Positions 1-6,763 of a DNA stretch of 13,830 nt are shown in pieces. This DNA comes from Chitinophagaceae bacterium (lineage in GTDB: Bacteria; Bacteroidota; Bacteroidia; Chitinophagales; Chitinophagaceae), in NCBI GenBank assembly GCA_017989935.1, contig JAGNOY010000025.1, forward strand, positions 1 to 13,830, written 5' to 3'. The notes beneath the pieces are model-generated. The model did no database searches, had not been told where the DNA came from, and saw nothing but the letters and a program-made list of their open reading frames with translations. How positions within the stretch are numbered: position 1 is the first letter of the stretch; every line of letters begins with the position of its first letter. A program made the translations under genes and the position numbers.

Positions 1-518
1 TAAGTGTCGGAGATCCGATGGAAGCCAATTCAAAGCAAGGTGCCGTAGTCAGTAAATTGCATTATGAAAAAGTATTAGCTTGTATTGAATTAGCTAAATC
101 AGAAGGAGGTACAATTTTGTGTGGAGGACAAGCTGTGAGGCCTGAAGGAAGATGTGCCAATGGATATTTTATAGAACCTACAGTCATTGAAAACTTAGGT
201 CCACAATGCAAAACTAACATGGAAGAAATTTTTGGACCCGTAGTTACCTTACAACCATTCGACAACGAACAACATGCACTTGAATTAGCAAATGCTTGCG
301 ATTATGGATTAGCTTCAACTGTGTGGACTCAAGATATTTCAAAGGCAACTCGTATGGCGATGAAAATCAATGCGGGTATTGTATGGATTAATTGTTGGTT
401 GTTACGCGATTTAAGAACGCCTTTTGGTGGCGTAAAGAATAGTGGAGTTGGACGAGAAGGTGGATGGGAAGCTTTGCGCTTTTTTACAGAAGCAAAAAAT
501 GTGTGTATAGAAATTTAA
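1..518 (+). CDS. Aldehyde dehydrogenase, aminomuconate/hydroxymuconate semialdehyde type (5' truncated by window)
   Basis: This is the C-terminal part of an NAD(P)-dependent aldehyde dehydrogenase. The frame is open from base 3 (reading S-V-G-D-P before the first Met at base 18), so the gene starts outside the window and that Met is not the true start. Visible family motifs are the EEIFGPVV segment, the NCWLLRDLRTPFGG segment and the following K-x-SGVGREGG near the C terminus. The catalytic Cys and Glu lie in the missing part. The 'NCW..RD..TPFGG' wording is typical of the ALDH8A1 / 2-aminomuconate or 2-hydroxymuconate semialdehyde dehydrogenase group, which oxidises a ring-cleavage semialdehyde, for example in tryptophan (kynurenine/3-hydroxyanthranilate) catabolism. 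Membership of the ALDH superfamily is near certain; the substrate is inferred from motif resemblance, and the upstream genes that could confirm it are not visible. Confidence 0.9.
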   Translation, partial: SVGDPMEANSKQGAVVSKLHYEKVLACIELAKSEGGTILCGGQAVRPEGRCANGYFIEPTVIENLGPQCKTNMEEIFGPVVTLQPFDNEQHALELANACDYGLASTVWTQDISKATRMAMKINAGIVWINCWLLRDLRTPFGGVKNSGVGREGGWEALRFFTEAKNVCIEI

Positions 519-553
519 TATCAGTTTGATGAATAATATTTGAACTAGAATTT

Positions 554-631
554 GTGGCAAGGATTGTAGCGGAAAGCCCGCATCACGCGCTCTGGCGTGA
601 GAGGACTTGCAGCGAAAAGCCTGTCCGCCAC
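554..631. repeat. GC-rich structured intergenic element with an internal direct repeat
   Basis: This element is far more GC-rich than its surroundings. Two imperfect direct repeats (561-580 and 603-623) agree at 17 of 20 positions; the differences are three transitions and one inserted C. They flank a perfect hairpin: TCACGC (583-588), a 6-nt loop, GCGTGA (595-600). The outer edges also pair: GTGGC (554-558) with GCCAC (627-631), and GGA (561-563) with TCC (624-626), leaving a 2-nt bulge. No convincing coding frame crosses it. The layout suggests an intergenic repeat family or a small structured RNA. I recall similar 'AGCGGAAAGCC' intergenic sequences in Bacteroidota genomes but cannot verify this. 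There is no second copy in this window. The functional strand is unknown, and a bidirectional terminator is another possibility, although no U-tract follows the hairpin. Confidence 0.6.
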
Positions 632-650
632 CCAAAAAATTATAACAGAG

Positions 651-658
651 TAAATTTG
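651..658 (+). promoter_or_regulatory. Bacteroidota -7 promoter element (TAAATTTG)
   Basis: This is an exact match to the Bacteroidota sigma-ABfr -7 consensus TAnnTTTG, 4 nt before the ATG at 663. Transcription would begin at or next to the start codon, so the mRNA would be leaderless or nearly so. No clear -33 TTG is visible upstream, where the GC-rich element lies. The assignment rests on motif and position only. Confidence 0.4.
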
Positions 659-662
659 ATAG

Positions 663-1253
663 ATGAAAATTAAATCATGTTTAATTATTTTTTTTATAGT
701 ATTCACCACGTCGAATGTGATAGGGCAACACTTGTATCTAAAATCGAATGTATTGAATTGGGTGTTTGCTCGACCATCTATAGGGGCGGAATATAAGTTG
801 ACTAAAAATATGGCGCTAGGTATACAAGCTAGTTGGGGAAATACTTTTTGGCAGAAGGAAACGAATCGACCTTATTATACATTTCGCACTTTGCTACTGG
901 ATTATTATGGCGTGATTAAAGAAAGCAAGGGGAAGCGATATCAATTTAGAGGCATGGTGTATGGCGGATGGATTGAAAGGAGAATTTTTCAGGAAGAGAA
1001 AAATTGGTCGAGTGATTGGCTATCATTTCGAACTAAAAATGGTAGAGATTTTACAGGAGAGGCATACCGAATTGGATTGGGTTTGAGTCAGGTGTATTCA
1101 TGTACAAAAAGAATTCGATTGGAACATTCGATGGGTGTAGGCATTGGAAGATATTTTAAGCAACAAGATCTGTATTATACTGATGAAAAAAGAACGCAAA
1201 TTGGATTTTTGGATTGTAGATTTTCGATTAATTTTTGTTATGCCATTTTTTAA
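663..1253 (+). CDS. Secreted/outer-membrane hypothetical protein, possibly DUF3575-like
   Basis: This 196-residue protein opens with a signal peptide: a K-rich start, a hydrophobic stretch at about residues 6-20, and likely cleavage around VIG-Q at residues 20-22. The mature part is rich in aromatic and glycine residues and alternates polar and hydrophobic positions. It starts LYLKSNVLNW...PSIGAEYKLTKNMALGIQASWG, with segments in quotation broken here because the match is only general; this pattern resembles DUF3575-type Bacteroidota envelope proteins, whose strands probably form a small beta-barrel. The family call is from recollection and is uncertain. The ATG is supported by the signal peptide and the promoter-like box just upstream. 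The last 26 bp overlap the convergent acetyltransferase gene. Function is unknown. Confidence 0.75.
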   Translation: MKIKSCLIIFFIVFTTSNVIGQHLYLKSNVLNWVFARPSIGAEYKLTKNMALGIQASWGNTFWQKETNRPYYTFRTLLLDYYGVIKESKGKRYQFRGMVYGGWIERRIFQEEKNWSSDWLSFRTKNGRDFTGEAYRIGLGLSQVYSCTKRIRLEHSMGVGIGRYFKQQDLYYTDEKRTQIGFLDCRFSINFCYAIF

Positions 1254-1779
1254 ATTCGTGATGGAGAATTCCAAAGTAAATTAAGTCTAGAAATTCTCCA
1301 TTCAAAGATTTGTAATCAGATCGTAAGACGCCTTCTTGAATAAAACCTGTTTTGATGGCTAAAGCTTTTGCTGCCTCATTTGATTCATGGGTACGTAGAA
1401 ACAATTTAGTAAAATGATAGGTACTAAAAAGATGATGAATAAAGGCTGAGAAAGGTTCTGCAGCAATGCCTTGGTTGGCAAAATTTTTATCTATGAAGCA
1501 GCCTAATTCGGCCTTAGGTAAATTCCAATCTATATTTTTAGCATCCATAAATCCTATGATTTTTTGAGATTCGGAATCAATCACAAAGAAGGCTAAGTAG
1601 GTTTTTTGAATTTGTTTTTCAATAATTTCTTTCAAGTAATTTGAGGTATCGTCAAAGGTTTTAGTTTTGGCTACTGTTCCTGAAAAAAAAGCTTCGAGAC
1701 GAGGTCTGTTATTTTCAATTAAATCAAAGAAGGTTTGGGCGTCATCTTCATTCAAGGGTTTTAATAAGTATTTGTCCAT
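1228..1779 (-). CDS. GNAT family N-acetyltransferase (RimJ/RimL-like)
   Basis: This 183-residue protein has the layout of the RimJ/RimL branch of GNAT acetyltransferases, which transfer an acetyl group from acetyl-CoA to an amine on a protein N terminus or a small molecule. An N-terminal L-K-P-L-N-E-D-D-A strand/helix is followed by the central beta strands (I-I-G-F-M-D and A-E-L-G-C-F-I). Next comes the region that should bind acetyl-CoA (N-Q-G-I-A-A-E, about residues 120-126) and the late L-R-T-H-x-x-N-x-A-A-K-A-L-A-x-K-x-G-F motif typical of the branch. The substrate cannot be predicted. The gene lies 34 bp after the phosphodiester glycosidase gene on the same strand, so co-transcription is plausible. 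Its 3' end overlaps the convergent secreted-protein gene by 26 bp. Confidence 0.85.
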   Translation of the reverse strand: MDKYLLKPLNEDDAQTFFDLIENNRPRLEAFFSGTVAKTKTFDDTSNYLKEIIEKQIQKTYLAFFVIDSESQKIIGFMDAKNIDWNLPKAELGCFIDKNFANQGIAAEPFSAFIHHLFSTYHFTKLFLRTHESNEAAKALAIKTGFIQEGVLRSDYKSLNGEFLDLIYFGILHHEFKKWHNKN

Positions 1780-1813
1780 GGTAATTTTTTTGTTGTTAAA
1801 GTAAGAAGTTCAT

Positions 1814-2572
1814 TTAATTATTTTTTTTTGTCACAGCAATCATAACGCCAAAATTTCCTTCGGGCATCATCACTTTTTTTTCGGGTAAATACATTCGAGA
1901 AACAAATCCGTCGAGATAGAGTGCTTGTGTACATCCAGCTTGTTTGAAGTAGGTAGCAAAGTCGTAAAAATTTACGGGCACTTTTGAGATCGCAAAAATA
2001 AGTTTGCCTGAGGGCAAAATGCCTACGCCATTTCTAATATGTACATTTTCAGAACCTTGTTTAAAGGCTTTGTGCAATTGACTATTAATAACAAGCATAG
2101 GTCCAGATTGCGTAGCAAATTTTACGTTTTTGCTTGGATTAAAATCAGTGACTGTGCAAATGTTGGCTTTGTTGTTTTTGTTTAGGTAGAAGACTCCATT
2201 AGGTTTCAGATAAAAATTGCCTTGTCCGCTAGTGGTGTCTAATTGTTTTAAAGTTTGATAGTTTTCGATGTACAAACCTTGAGGAGAATAATCGTTCAAA
2301 AACATACCACCATTCATGGCAAATAAAAGTTGTTCATGATGGCTTTCAATAAAAGTTTTTAATGAGGCGATATTATGAAGGATACTTCCTTTATTATCTT
2401 TCCAGTAAAAAGCTAGATTTGAAATAGCGGGATCAATAGTATAATCAATAATTCGTTTGTCTATATTTTCATGAGTTCTTTTTTGCGCCGTGATAGCAAC
2501 ATAGGCCAATAGCAAAGTGCAACATGTACTCAGTAGTAAAATTATTTTCTTAAAGGTCATGAAAAATTGCAT
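1814..2572 (-). CDS. Phosphodiester glycosidase family protein (NAGPA / DUF2233 domain), exported
   Basis: This 252-residue protein has a hydrophobic N terminus (about residues 9-28, signal peptide or membrane anchor) and one periplasmic or extracytoplasmic domain. Visible motifs of the NAGPA/DUF2233 fold are F-A-M-N-G-G-M-F (84-91), K-P-N-G-V-F (123-128), Q-S-G-P-M-L-V (155-161), R-N-G-V-G-I (180-185) and Y-L-D-G (219-222). The family includes mammalian N-acetylglucosamine-1-phosphodiester alpha-N-acetylglucosaminidase and bacterial envelope proteins thought to cleave sugar phosphodiesters; the substrate here is unknown. Met1 and Met5 are both possible starts, and Met5 (base 2560) gives a tidier signal sequence. 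Two cysteines (17-18) lie inside the hydrophobic segment but do not form a convincing lipobox. The gene is 105 bp downstream of metH part 2. Confidence 0.85.
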   Translation of the reverse strand: MQFFMTFKKIILLLSTCCTLLLAYVAITAQKRTHENIDKRIIDYTIDPAISNLAFYWKDNKGSILHNIASLKTFIESHHEQLLFAMNGGMFLNDYSPQGLYIENYQTLKQLDTTSGQGNFYLKPNGVFYLNKNNKANICTVTDFNPSKNVKFATQSGPMLVINSQLHKAFKQGSENVHIRNGVGILPSGKLIFAISKVPVNFYDFATYFKQAGCTQALYLDGFVSRMYLPEKKVMMPEGNFGVMIAVTKKNN

Positions 2573-2677
2573 TAAGGCAGGCTAAATTAGTCCTTAAGTG
2601 CTGAACAAATAAGATAAAATTATGTGAAGTTCTTGGTGTTGATTTTGGTTCAATTGAAATTATGGAAGCCAAGGAGA

Positions 2678-5383
2678 CTAGTCAAGAATTGGCCTCAGCC
2701 ATTTTGTTGCTTCTTCCAAGGGCATGCTTTTTCTTTCGGCATAATCTTGTAATTGATCTTGAGATATTTTTCCTGTACCAAAATATTTACTTTCAGGATG
2801 AGCGAAAATCCAACCGCAAACTGAAGATGCAGGATACATGGCTAAAGATTCGGTGAGGGTAATGCCTATTTCTTTCTCCGTATTGAGGAGTGAAAACAAA
2901 GTTCTTTTTTCGGTATGGTCTGGACAAGCTGGGTATCCTGGAGCTGGACGGATGCCTGAATATGCCTCTCGAATAAGTTCCTCATTCGCTAAATTTTCAT
3001 GTTCGTTGTAACCCCAGTAATTTGTACGAATTTTTTTATGCAAGCATTCAGTGAAAGCTTCGGCTAATCTGTCTGCAAGCGCTTGGAGCATAATTTTATG
3101 ATAGTCGTCGTGATCTTGTTCGAATTTAGCTAAATGAGTTTCGATGCCTTTAATAGTAACGGCAAATGCTCCAATAAAATCGCCGTTTGGTGCAATAAAA
3201 TCTGCTAAGCATAGGTTAGGTTGACCTGCGGCTTTTTGTATTTGTTGTCTGATGAAGTGGATAGTGGTAGTTTGGTTGTCATGATGAATTTGTATATCAT
3301 CGTCCCCTTGTTTTTGAGCTGGCCAAATACCAAAGACGGCTTCTGCTTGCAGCCAATTTTCTTCGATAATTTGATTGAGTAATTGATTTGCATCTTCATA
3401 AAGTTTGGTGGCTTCGATGCCGATTACTTCATCTTGAAGTATGGCTGGAAATTTGCCATGCATTTCCCAGGTAATAAAGAAAGGAGTCCAATCGATATAA
3501 TTTGAAATTTCTTTTAATGAATAATTATGTATGGTGGTTGTTCCAATTTGTTTGGGTATTTTGGCTTCAAAGGTTGTCCAATCTATTTGGAATTTATTTT
3601 TCCTTGCTTGGTCAAGGGTAAGGTATTTTTTAATATTTCTTTTATTATTAAAATCTTCTCTTAATTGAGTATATTCAGTATTAATTTTAGTCAGAAGTGG
3701 TTGTTTTTGTTCTCCTAATAAATCACTTACCACCGTTACACTTCTTGATGCATCTAAAACATGAATCACACCTTGGTTATAATTTTCTGCAATTTTTACA
3801 GCTGTATGCATTCTGCTTGTAGTGGCTCCGCCGATTAGCAAAGGGATATTAAATTCTTGGCGTTTCATTTCATGGGCAATATGCACCATTTCGTCTAGGG
3901 AAGGCGTAATAAGGCCACTTAATCCTATAACATCTACTTGGTGTTTTTTTGCTTCGCTTAGAATTTTATCTGCGGGCACCATCACACCTAAATCAATTAT
4001 ATCGTATCCGTTGCAACCTAACACTACACCCACAATATTTTTACCAATATCATGCACGTCGCCTTTAACGGTGGCGAGAAGAATTTTAGCATTCCCTTGG
4101 GCTTCTTCATTTGTGGTGCCTGCTTTTAAATGCATTTGCTTGCGGTCTTCTTTTTCTTGTTCGATATAAGGTGTTAATACAGCTACCGCCTTTTTCATAA
4201 CACGAGCGCTTTTTACAACTTGTGGAAGAAACATTTTGCCGCTACCAAAAAGATCTCCAACGATATTCATGCCATCCATTAAAGGACCTTCGATTACATG
4301 TAAGGGTCTATCATAATTCAAACGGGCTTCTTCAGTATCAGCTTCAATAAATTCGGTGATTCCATTCACGAGTGCATGGGCTAATCGTTTTTCAACAGAC
4401 TCTAATCGCCATGTTTCGTCTTTGATTTGAACCTTGCCCTTAGCTTTAACTGTTTCTGCCATTTGAATAAGCTTCTCTGTGGCTTCATTATGTTCATTGT
4501 GATGATTTAGAATTACATCTTCGCAAAGGCTTTTTAAGACGGGTTCAATTTCGTCGTATACAGCTAATTGGCCTGCATTCACAATACCCATATCCATACC
4601 TGCTTTGATGGCGTGATATAAAAATACACTATGCATGGCTTCTCTCACATGCTCATTGCCTCTAAAAGAGAAAGATAAATTGCTTACACCACCACTTACT
4701 TTGGTGAGCGGCATTTTTTCTTTGATCTCACGAGTGGCTTCAATAAAATCGACTGCGTAATTATTATGTTCTTCTAACCCTGTAGCTACTGCAAAAATGT
4801 TAGGATCAAATATGATATCCTGAGGTTTAAAGCGAAGTACATCAACTAGAATCTTATAAGCTCTTTGGCAAATAGTCACTTTTCTTTCTTTGGTATCTGC
4901 TTGGCCATTTTCGTCAAATGCCATGACAATTACAGCAGCGCCAAAATGTTGGCATATTCGGGCTTGTTCAATGAATTTTGATTCGCCTTCTTTCAAAGAA
5001 ATTGAATTGACTATACATTTTCCTTGTACGCATTTTAGTCCTGCATGAATGATTTCAAATTTCGAAGAATCAATCATGATAGGGATTTTGGCGATATCAG
5101 GTTCTGATTGAATGAGATTTAAAAAGGTAGTCATGGCTTTATCTCCATCAAGCAAGGCGTCGTCCATATTTACGTCGATGATTTGCGCGCCATTTTCAAC
5201 TTGTTGACGAGCTACTTGTAAGGCTTCTTCATATTTGTCTTCGAGAATTAGTCTGGCAAACATTTTACTGCCAGTGACATTCGTTCTTTCACCAATATTG
5301 ATAAAATTGCTTTCTGGTCTTACAACAAGTGGTTCGAGTCCAGAGAGTCTAAGAAAAGGAGGGATGCTGTTTTCTATATTCAT
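2678..5383 (-). CDS. metH: Cobalamin-dependent methionine synthase, part 2: pterin-, B12- and activation domains
   Basis: This 901-residue protein carries the three C-terminal modules of methionine synthase, which makes methionine from homocysteine and 5-methyltetrahydrofolate in the cytoplasm. The pterin (methyltetrahydrofolate) binding domain starts at about residue 25 (F-I-N-I-G-E-R-T-N-V-T-G-S) and runs to about 290. The cap and cobalamin-binding domains span about 310-570 with the motif D-V-H-D-I-G at 442-447, where His444 is the expected lower cobalt ligand, plus the later G-L-S-G and G-G-A-T-T-S segments. The AdoMet-binding reactivation domain spans about 590-901 with R-P-A-P-G-Y-P-A-C-P-D-H at 812-823. 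The homocysteine domain is absent and is encoded 18 bp upstream by the preceding gene. All key motifs are intact, so this is a working half of a split enzyme and not a pseudogene. Confidence 0.96.
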   Translation of the reverse strand: MNIENSIPPFLRLSGLEPLVVRPESNFINIGERTNVTGSKMFARLILEDKYEEALQVARQQVENGAQIIDVNMDDALLDGDKAMTTFLNLIQSEPDIAKIPIMIDSSKFEIIHAGLKCVQGKCIVNSISLKEGESKFIEQARICQHFGAAVIVMAFDENGQADTKERKVTICQRAYKILVDVLRFKPQDIIFDPNIFAVATGLEEHNNYAVDFIEATREIKEKMPLTKVSGGVSNLSFSFRGNEHVREAMHSVFLYHAIKAGMDMGIVNAGQLAVYDEIEPVLKSLCEDVILNHHNEHNEATEKLIQMAETVKAKGKVQIKDETWRLESVEKRLAHALVNGITEFIEADTEEARLNYDRPLHVIEGPLMDGMNIVGDLFGSGKMFLPQVVKSARVMKKAVAVLTPYIEQEKEDRKQMHLKAGTTNEEAQGNAKILLATVKGDVHDIGKNIVGVVLGCNGYDIIDLGVMVPADKILSEAKKHQVDVIGLSGLITPSLDEMVHIAHEMKRQEFNIPLLIGGATTSRMHTAVKIAENYNQGVIHVLDASRSVTVVSDLLGEQKQPLLTKINTEYTQLREDFNNKRNIKKYLTLDQARKNKFQIDWTTFEAKIPKQIGTTTIHNYSLKEISNYIDWTPFFITWEMHGKFPAILQDEVIGIEATKLYEDANQLLNQIIEENWLQAEAVFGIWPAQKQGDDDIQIHHDNQTTTIHFIRQQIQKAAGQPNLCLADFIAPNGDFIGAFAVTIKGIETHLAKFEQDHDDYHKIMLQALADRLAEAFTECLHKKIRTNYWGYNEHENLANEELIREAYSGIRPAPGYPACPDHTEKRTLFSLLNTEKEIGITLTESLAMYPASSVCGWIFAHPESKYFGTGKISQDQLQDYAERKSMPLEEATKWLRPILD

Positions 5384-5401
5384 GGTTATTCAACGAGTGA
5401 T

Positions 5402-6421
5402 TTAATTAATAAGATTTTCAAGTAGTGTAGGCAATACTCTTGGTGAAATACCCTCTACACTTTGGGCAATGGCTTTGATATGATCTGGGGTTGTACCACA
5501 ACATCCACCTACGATATTTAACCATCCATTGGTAGCCCATTCTTTAATAATGGTTGCTGTGTCTTGAGGTTTTTCGTCATATTCTCCGAAGGCATTGGGT
5601 AATCCAGCATTAGGATAAGCTGAAACATAACAAGCAGCAATTTGATTAAGTTCCTCAATGTGTTGTCTCATTTCACGAGCACCTAAGGCACAATTAAGTC
5701 CTATGCTTAATGGGTTTGCATGCATGACAGAAATATAAAATGATTCAAGAGTTTGGCCACTCAATGTTCTGCCACTGGCATCGGTTATGGTGCCTGAGAT
5801 CATGATAGGAAGTTCAGGAATTTCGTTAGATGAAAAATATTGTTTTACGGCGTAGATGGCTGCTTTTGCATTCAAGGTGTCAAAGATGGTTTCGATAAGT
5901 ATAATATCTACACCACCATCAACTAAGCCTTTTATTTGTTCTGTATAGGCCTCAACAACTTGATCGAATGTTACTGCTCTAAAGCCAGGGTTATTTACAT
6001 CTGGAGATAGGGATAAAGTTTTGTTTAATGGACCTATCGCACCAGCAACAAATCTTGGTTTGTTAGGCTGCATTTGCGTGTATTTATCTGCTGCTCTTCT
6101 AGCACACTGGGCAGAGGCAACATTCATTTCGTAAGCTAACGATTGCATGTCATAGTCGGCTTGAGCAATTGACGTACTACTAAAAGTATTTGTTTCAATA
6201 ATGTCGGCTCCCGATTCGAGATATTGGGCATGAATTTCCTCAATGATATCCGGTCTAGTTATTGAAAGTAAATCATTATTTCCTTTAACATCTTTGTGCC
6301 AATCTTTAAATCTTTCTCCTCTATAATCATTTTCTTGAAGCTTGTAGCGCTGAATCATGGTACCCATTGCACCATCGATAATTAAAATTCTGTGTTGAAG
6401 CTGTTGTTCTATTGTTTGCAT
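5402..6421 (-). CDS. metH: Cobalamin-dependent methionine synthase, part 1: homocysteine-binding domain
   Basis: This 339-residue protein is the homocysteine S-methyltransferase module that forms the N terminus of one-piece MetH. It has the opening I-L-I-I-D-G-A-M-G-T-M-I-Q (residues 12-24), the E-T-N-T-F-S-S-T segment (76-83), and the zinc ligands expected for homocysteine activation: Cys244 in G-L-N-C-A-L-G and Cys307/Cys308 in G-G-C-C-G-T-T-P-D-H. It is about one domain long and ends cleanly with its own stop, followed 18 bp later by the gene for the other modules. The two products must act together, probably as a complex. The ATG at 6419-6421 is preceded by no Shine-Dalgarno sequence but by an A-rich stretch within a hairpin loop. 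The leader contains a probable SAM-responsive pseudoknot. Confidence 0.95.
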   Translation of the reverse strand: MQTIEQQLQHRILIIDGAMGTMIQRYKLQENDYRGERFKDWHKDVKGNNDLLSITRPDIIEEIHAQYLESGADIIETNTFSSTSIAQADYDMQSLAYEMNVASAQCARRAADKYTQMQPNKPRFVAGAIGPLNKTLSLSPDVNNPGFRAVTFDQVVEAYTEQIKGLVDGGVDIILIETIFDTLNAKAAIYAVKQYFSSNEIPELPIMISGTITDASGRTLSGQTLESFYISVMHANPLSIGLNCALGAREMRQHIEELNQIAACYVSAYPNAGLPNAFGEYDEKPQDTATIIKEWATNGWLNIVGGCCGTTPDHIKAIAQSVEGISPRVLPTLLENLIN

Positions 6422-6448
6422 AGTATCTTTTTTAAAGAACTGATACTA
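6421..6448 (-). promoter_or_regulatory. Start-codon hairpin in the metH leader
   Basis: In the metH mRNA, TAGTATC pairs perfectly with GATACTA over 7 bp (6442-6448 with 6421-6427), around a 14-nt loop. The A of the AUG is inside the stem, and the A-rich stretch expected to help ribosome binding is in the loop. This could limit translation initiation and would suit a riboswitch expression platform. Seen in sequence; the regulatory role is inferred. Confidence 0.45.
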
Positions 6449-6484
6449 CAAACGGCATTACAATAATCTGTAAATGAAGAAGAG

Positions 6485-6531
6485 TATTAGTTCAGTTTTT
6501 AATCAGGCTGAACAATAATCAAATCGGCCTG
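6485..6531 (-). ncRNA. SAM-II-class riboswitch candidate (H-type pseudoknot) in metH leader
   Basis: Read on the minus strand, CAGGC (6531-6527) pairs with GCCTG (6508-6504) to form P1. The loop begins (C)GATTTGA and ends in GTTCA (6513-6509), directly next to the 3' arm of P1. GTTCA pairs perfectly with TGAAC (6494-6490) beyond an A-rich linker ATTAAAAAC, giving P2 and hence a compact H-type pseudoknot. After P2 comes TAATA. SAM-II riboswitches have this topology, a GAUUU-type loop start, an A-rich third loop and a -CUAA- tail. The location immediately before a methionine synthase operon fits feedback by S-adenosylmethionine. The predicted transcription start is at or just before P1, and the metH ATG is 63 nt downstream. 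SAM-V, which shares the SAM-II core, is the main alternative. Confidence 0.7.
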
Positions 6532-6536
6532 TGGCG

Positions 6537-6544
6537 CAAATGTA
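6537..6544 (-). promoter_or_regulatory. Bacteroidota -7 promoter element for metH (TACATTTG)
   Basis: This minus-strand sequence exactly matches the -7 consensus TAnnTTTG. A start a few bases downstream would place the first transcribed bases at or just before the P1 stem of the pseudoknot, as expected for a riboswitch-led transcript. No good -33 TTG is seen at the usual distance; a long palindrome lies there instead. Confidence 0.6.
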
Positions 6545-6569
6545 AATAGATCTGTTGAATTCTCCTAAT

Positions 6570-6595
6570 TTTGAAAGTGAATGATTCCTTTCAAA
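6570..6595. promoter_or_regulatory. 26-bp near-perfect palindrome, operator candidate
   Basis: The outer arms TTTGAAAG (6570-6577) and CTTTCAAA (6588-6595) are perfect inverted repeats. Inside them GAAT (6579-6582) and ATTC (6584-6587) form a second perfect pair around a single central base, and only the T at 6578 is unpaired. The site sits where the -33 region of the metH promoter would be, so a dimeric regulator binding here could activate or repress metH. The regulator is unknown; the adjacent two-component system is one candidate but nothing links it directly. Confidence 0.5.
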
Positions 6596-6742
6596 TTTAA
6601 TCGTCATGTGTAGGTTTTGGCTATCTGCGCAAATGGTTTAATACTATGTCAAAAAGAATCATTTGTGATAAAATGTGTTCAACTAAAATTTCAATGGGAA
6701 TGGTTGGTTATAAAAAAATATTTTCTTGTCATTAGAACATGT

Positions 6743-6750
6743 TAAATTTG
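6743..6750 (+). promoter_or_regulatory. Bacteroidota -7 promoter element for the sensor kinase gene (TAAATTTG)
   Basis: This exact TAnnTTTG match lies 13 nt before the ATG at 6764 and would give a very short leader. A TTG is present at 6726-6728, but the 14-nt spacer is shorter than usual, so the -33 assignment is weak. Confidence 0.4.
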
Positions 6751-6763
6751 ATTTTTCAGCAAG

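Noticed and set aside
583..600. Perfect 6-bp hairpin as the terminator of the aldehyde dehydrogenase gene
   Set aside because: No U-tract follows on either strand, and the hairpin is embedded in a larger repeat structure.
411..635. A 74-codon minus-strand frame across the end of the aldehyde dehydrogenase and the GC-rich element
   Set aside because: It overlaps a well-supported gene in antisense, its composition is unlike a normal protein, and the structured direct repeats explain the sequence better.
3822..4169. 115-codon plus-strand frame inside metH part 2
   Set aside because: Antisense shadow of a strongly conserved coding region (cobalamin domain); no start signals and no recognisable protein features.
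6534..6635. 9-bp direct repeat GCGCAAATG at 6534-6542 and 6627-6635, suggesting a duplicated metH promoter
   Set aside because: The similarity decays quickly on both sides, and the second copy lacks the TA of the -7 element, so chance or old decay is as likely as function.
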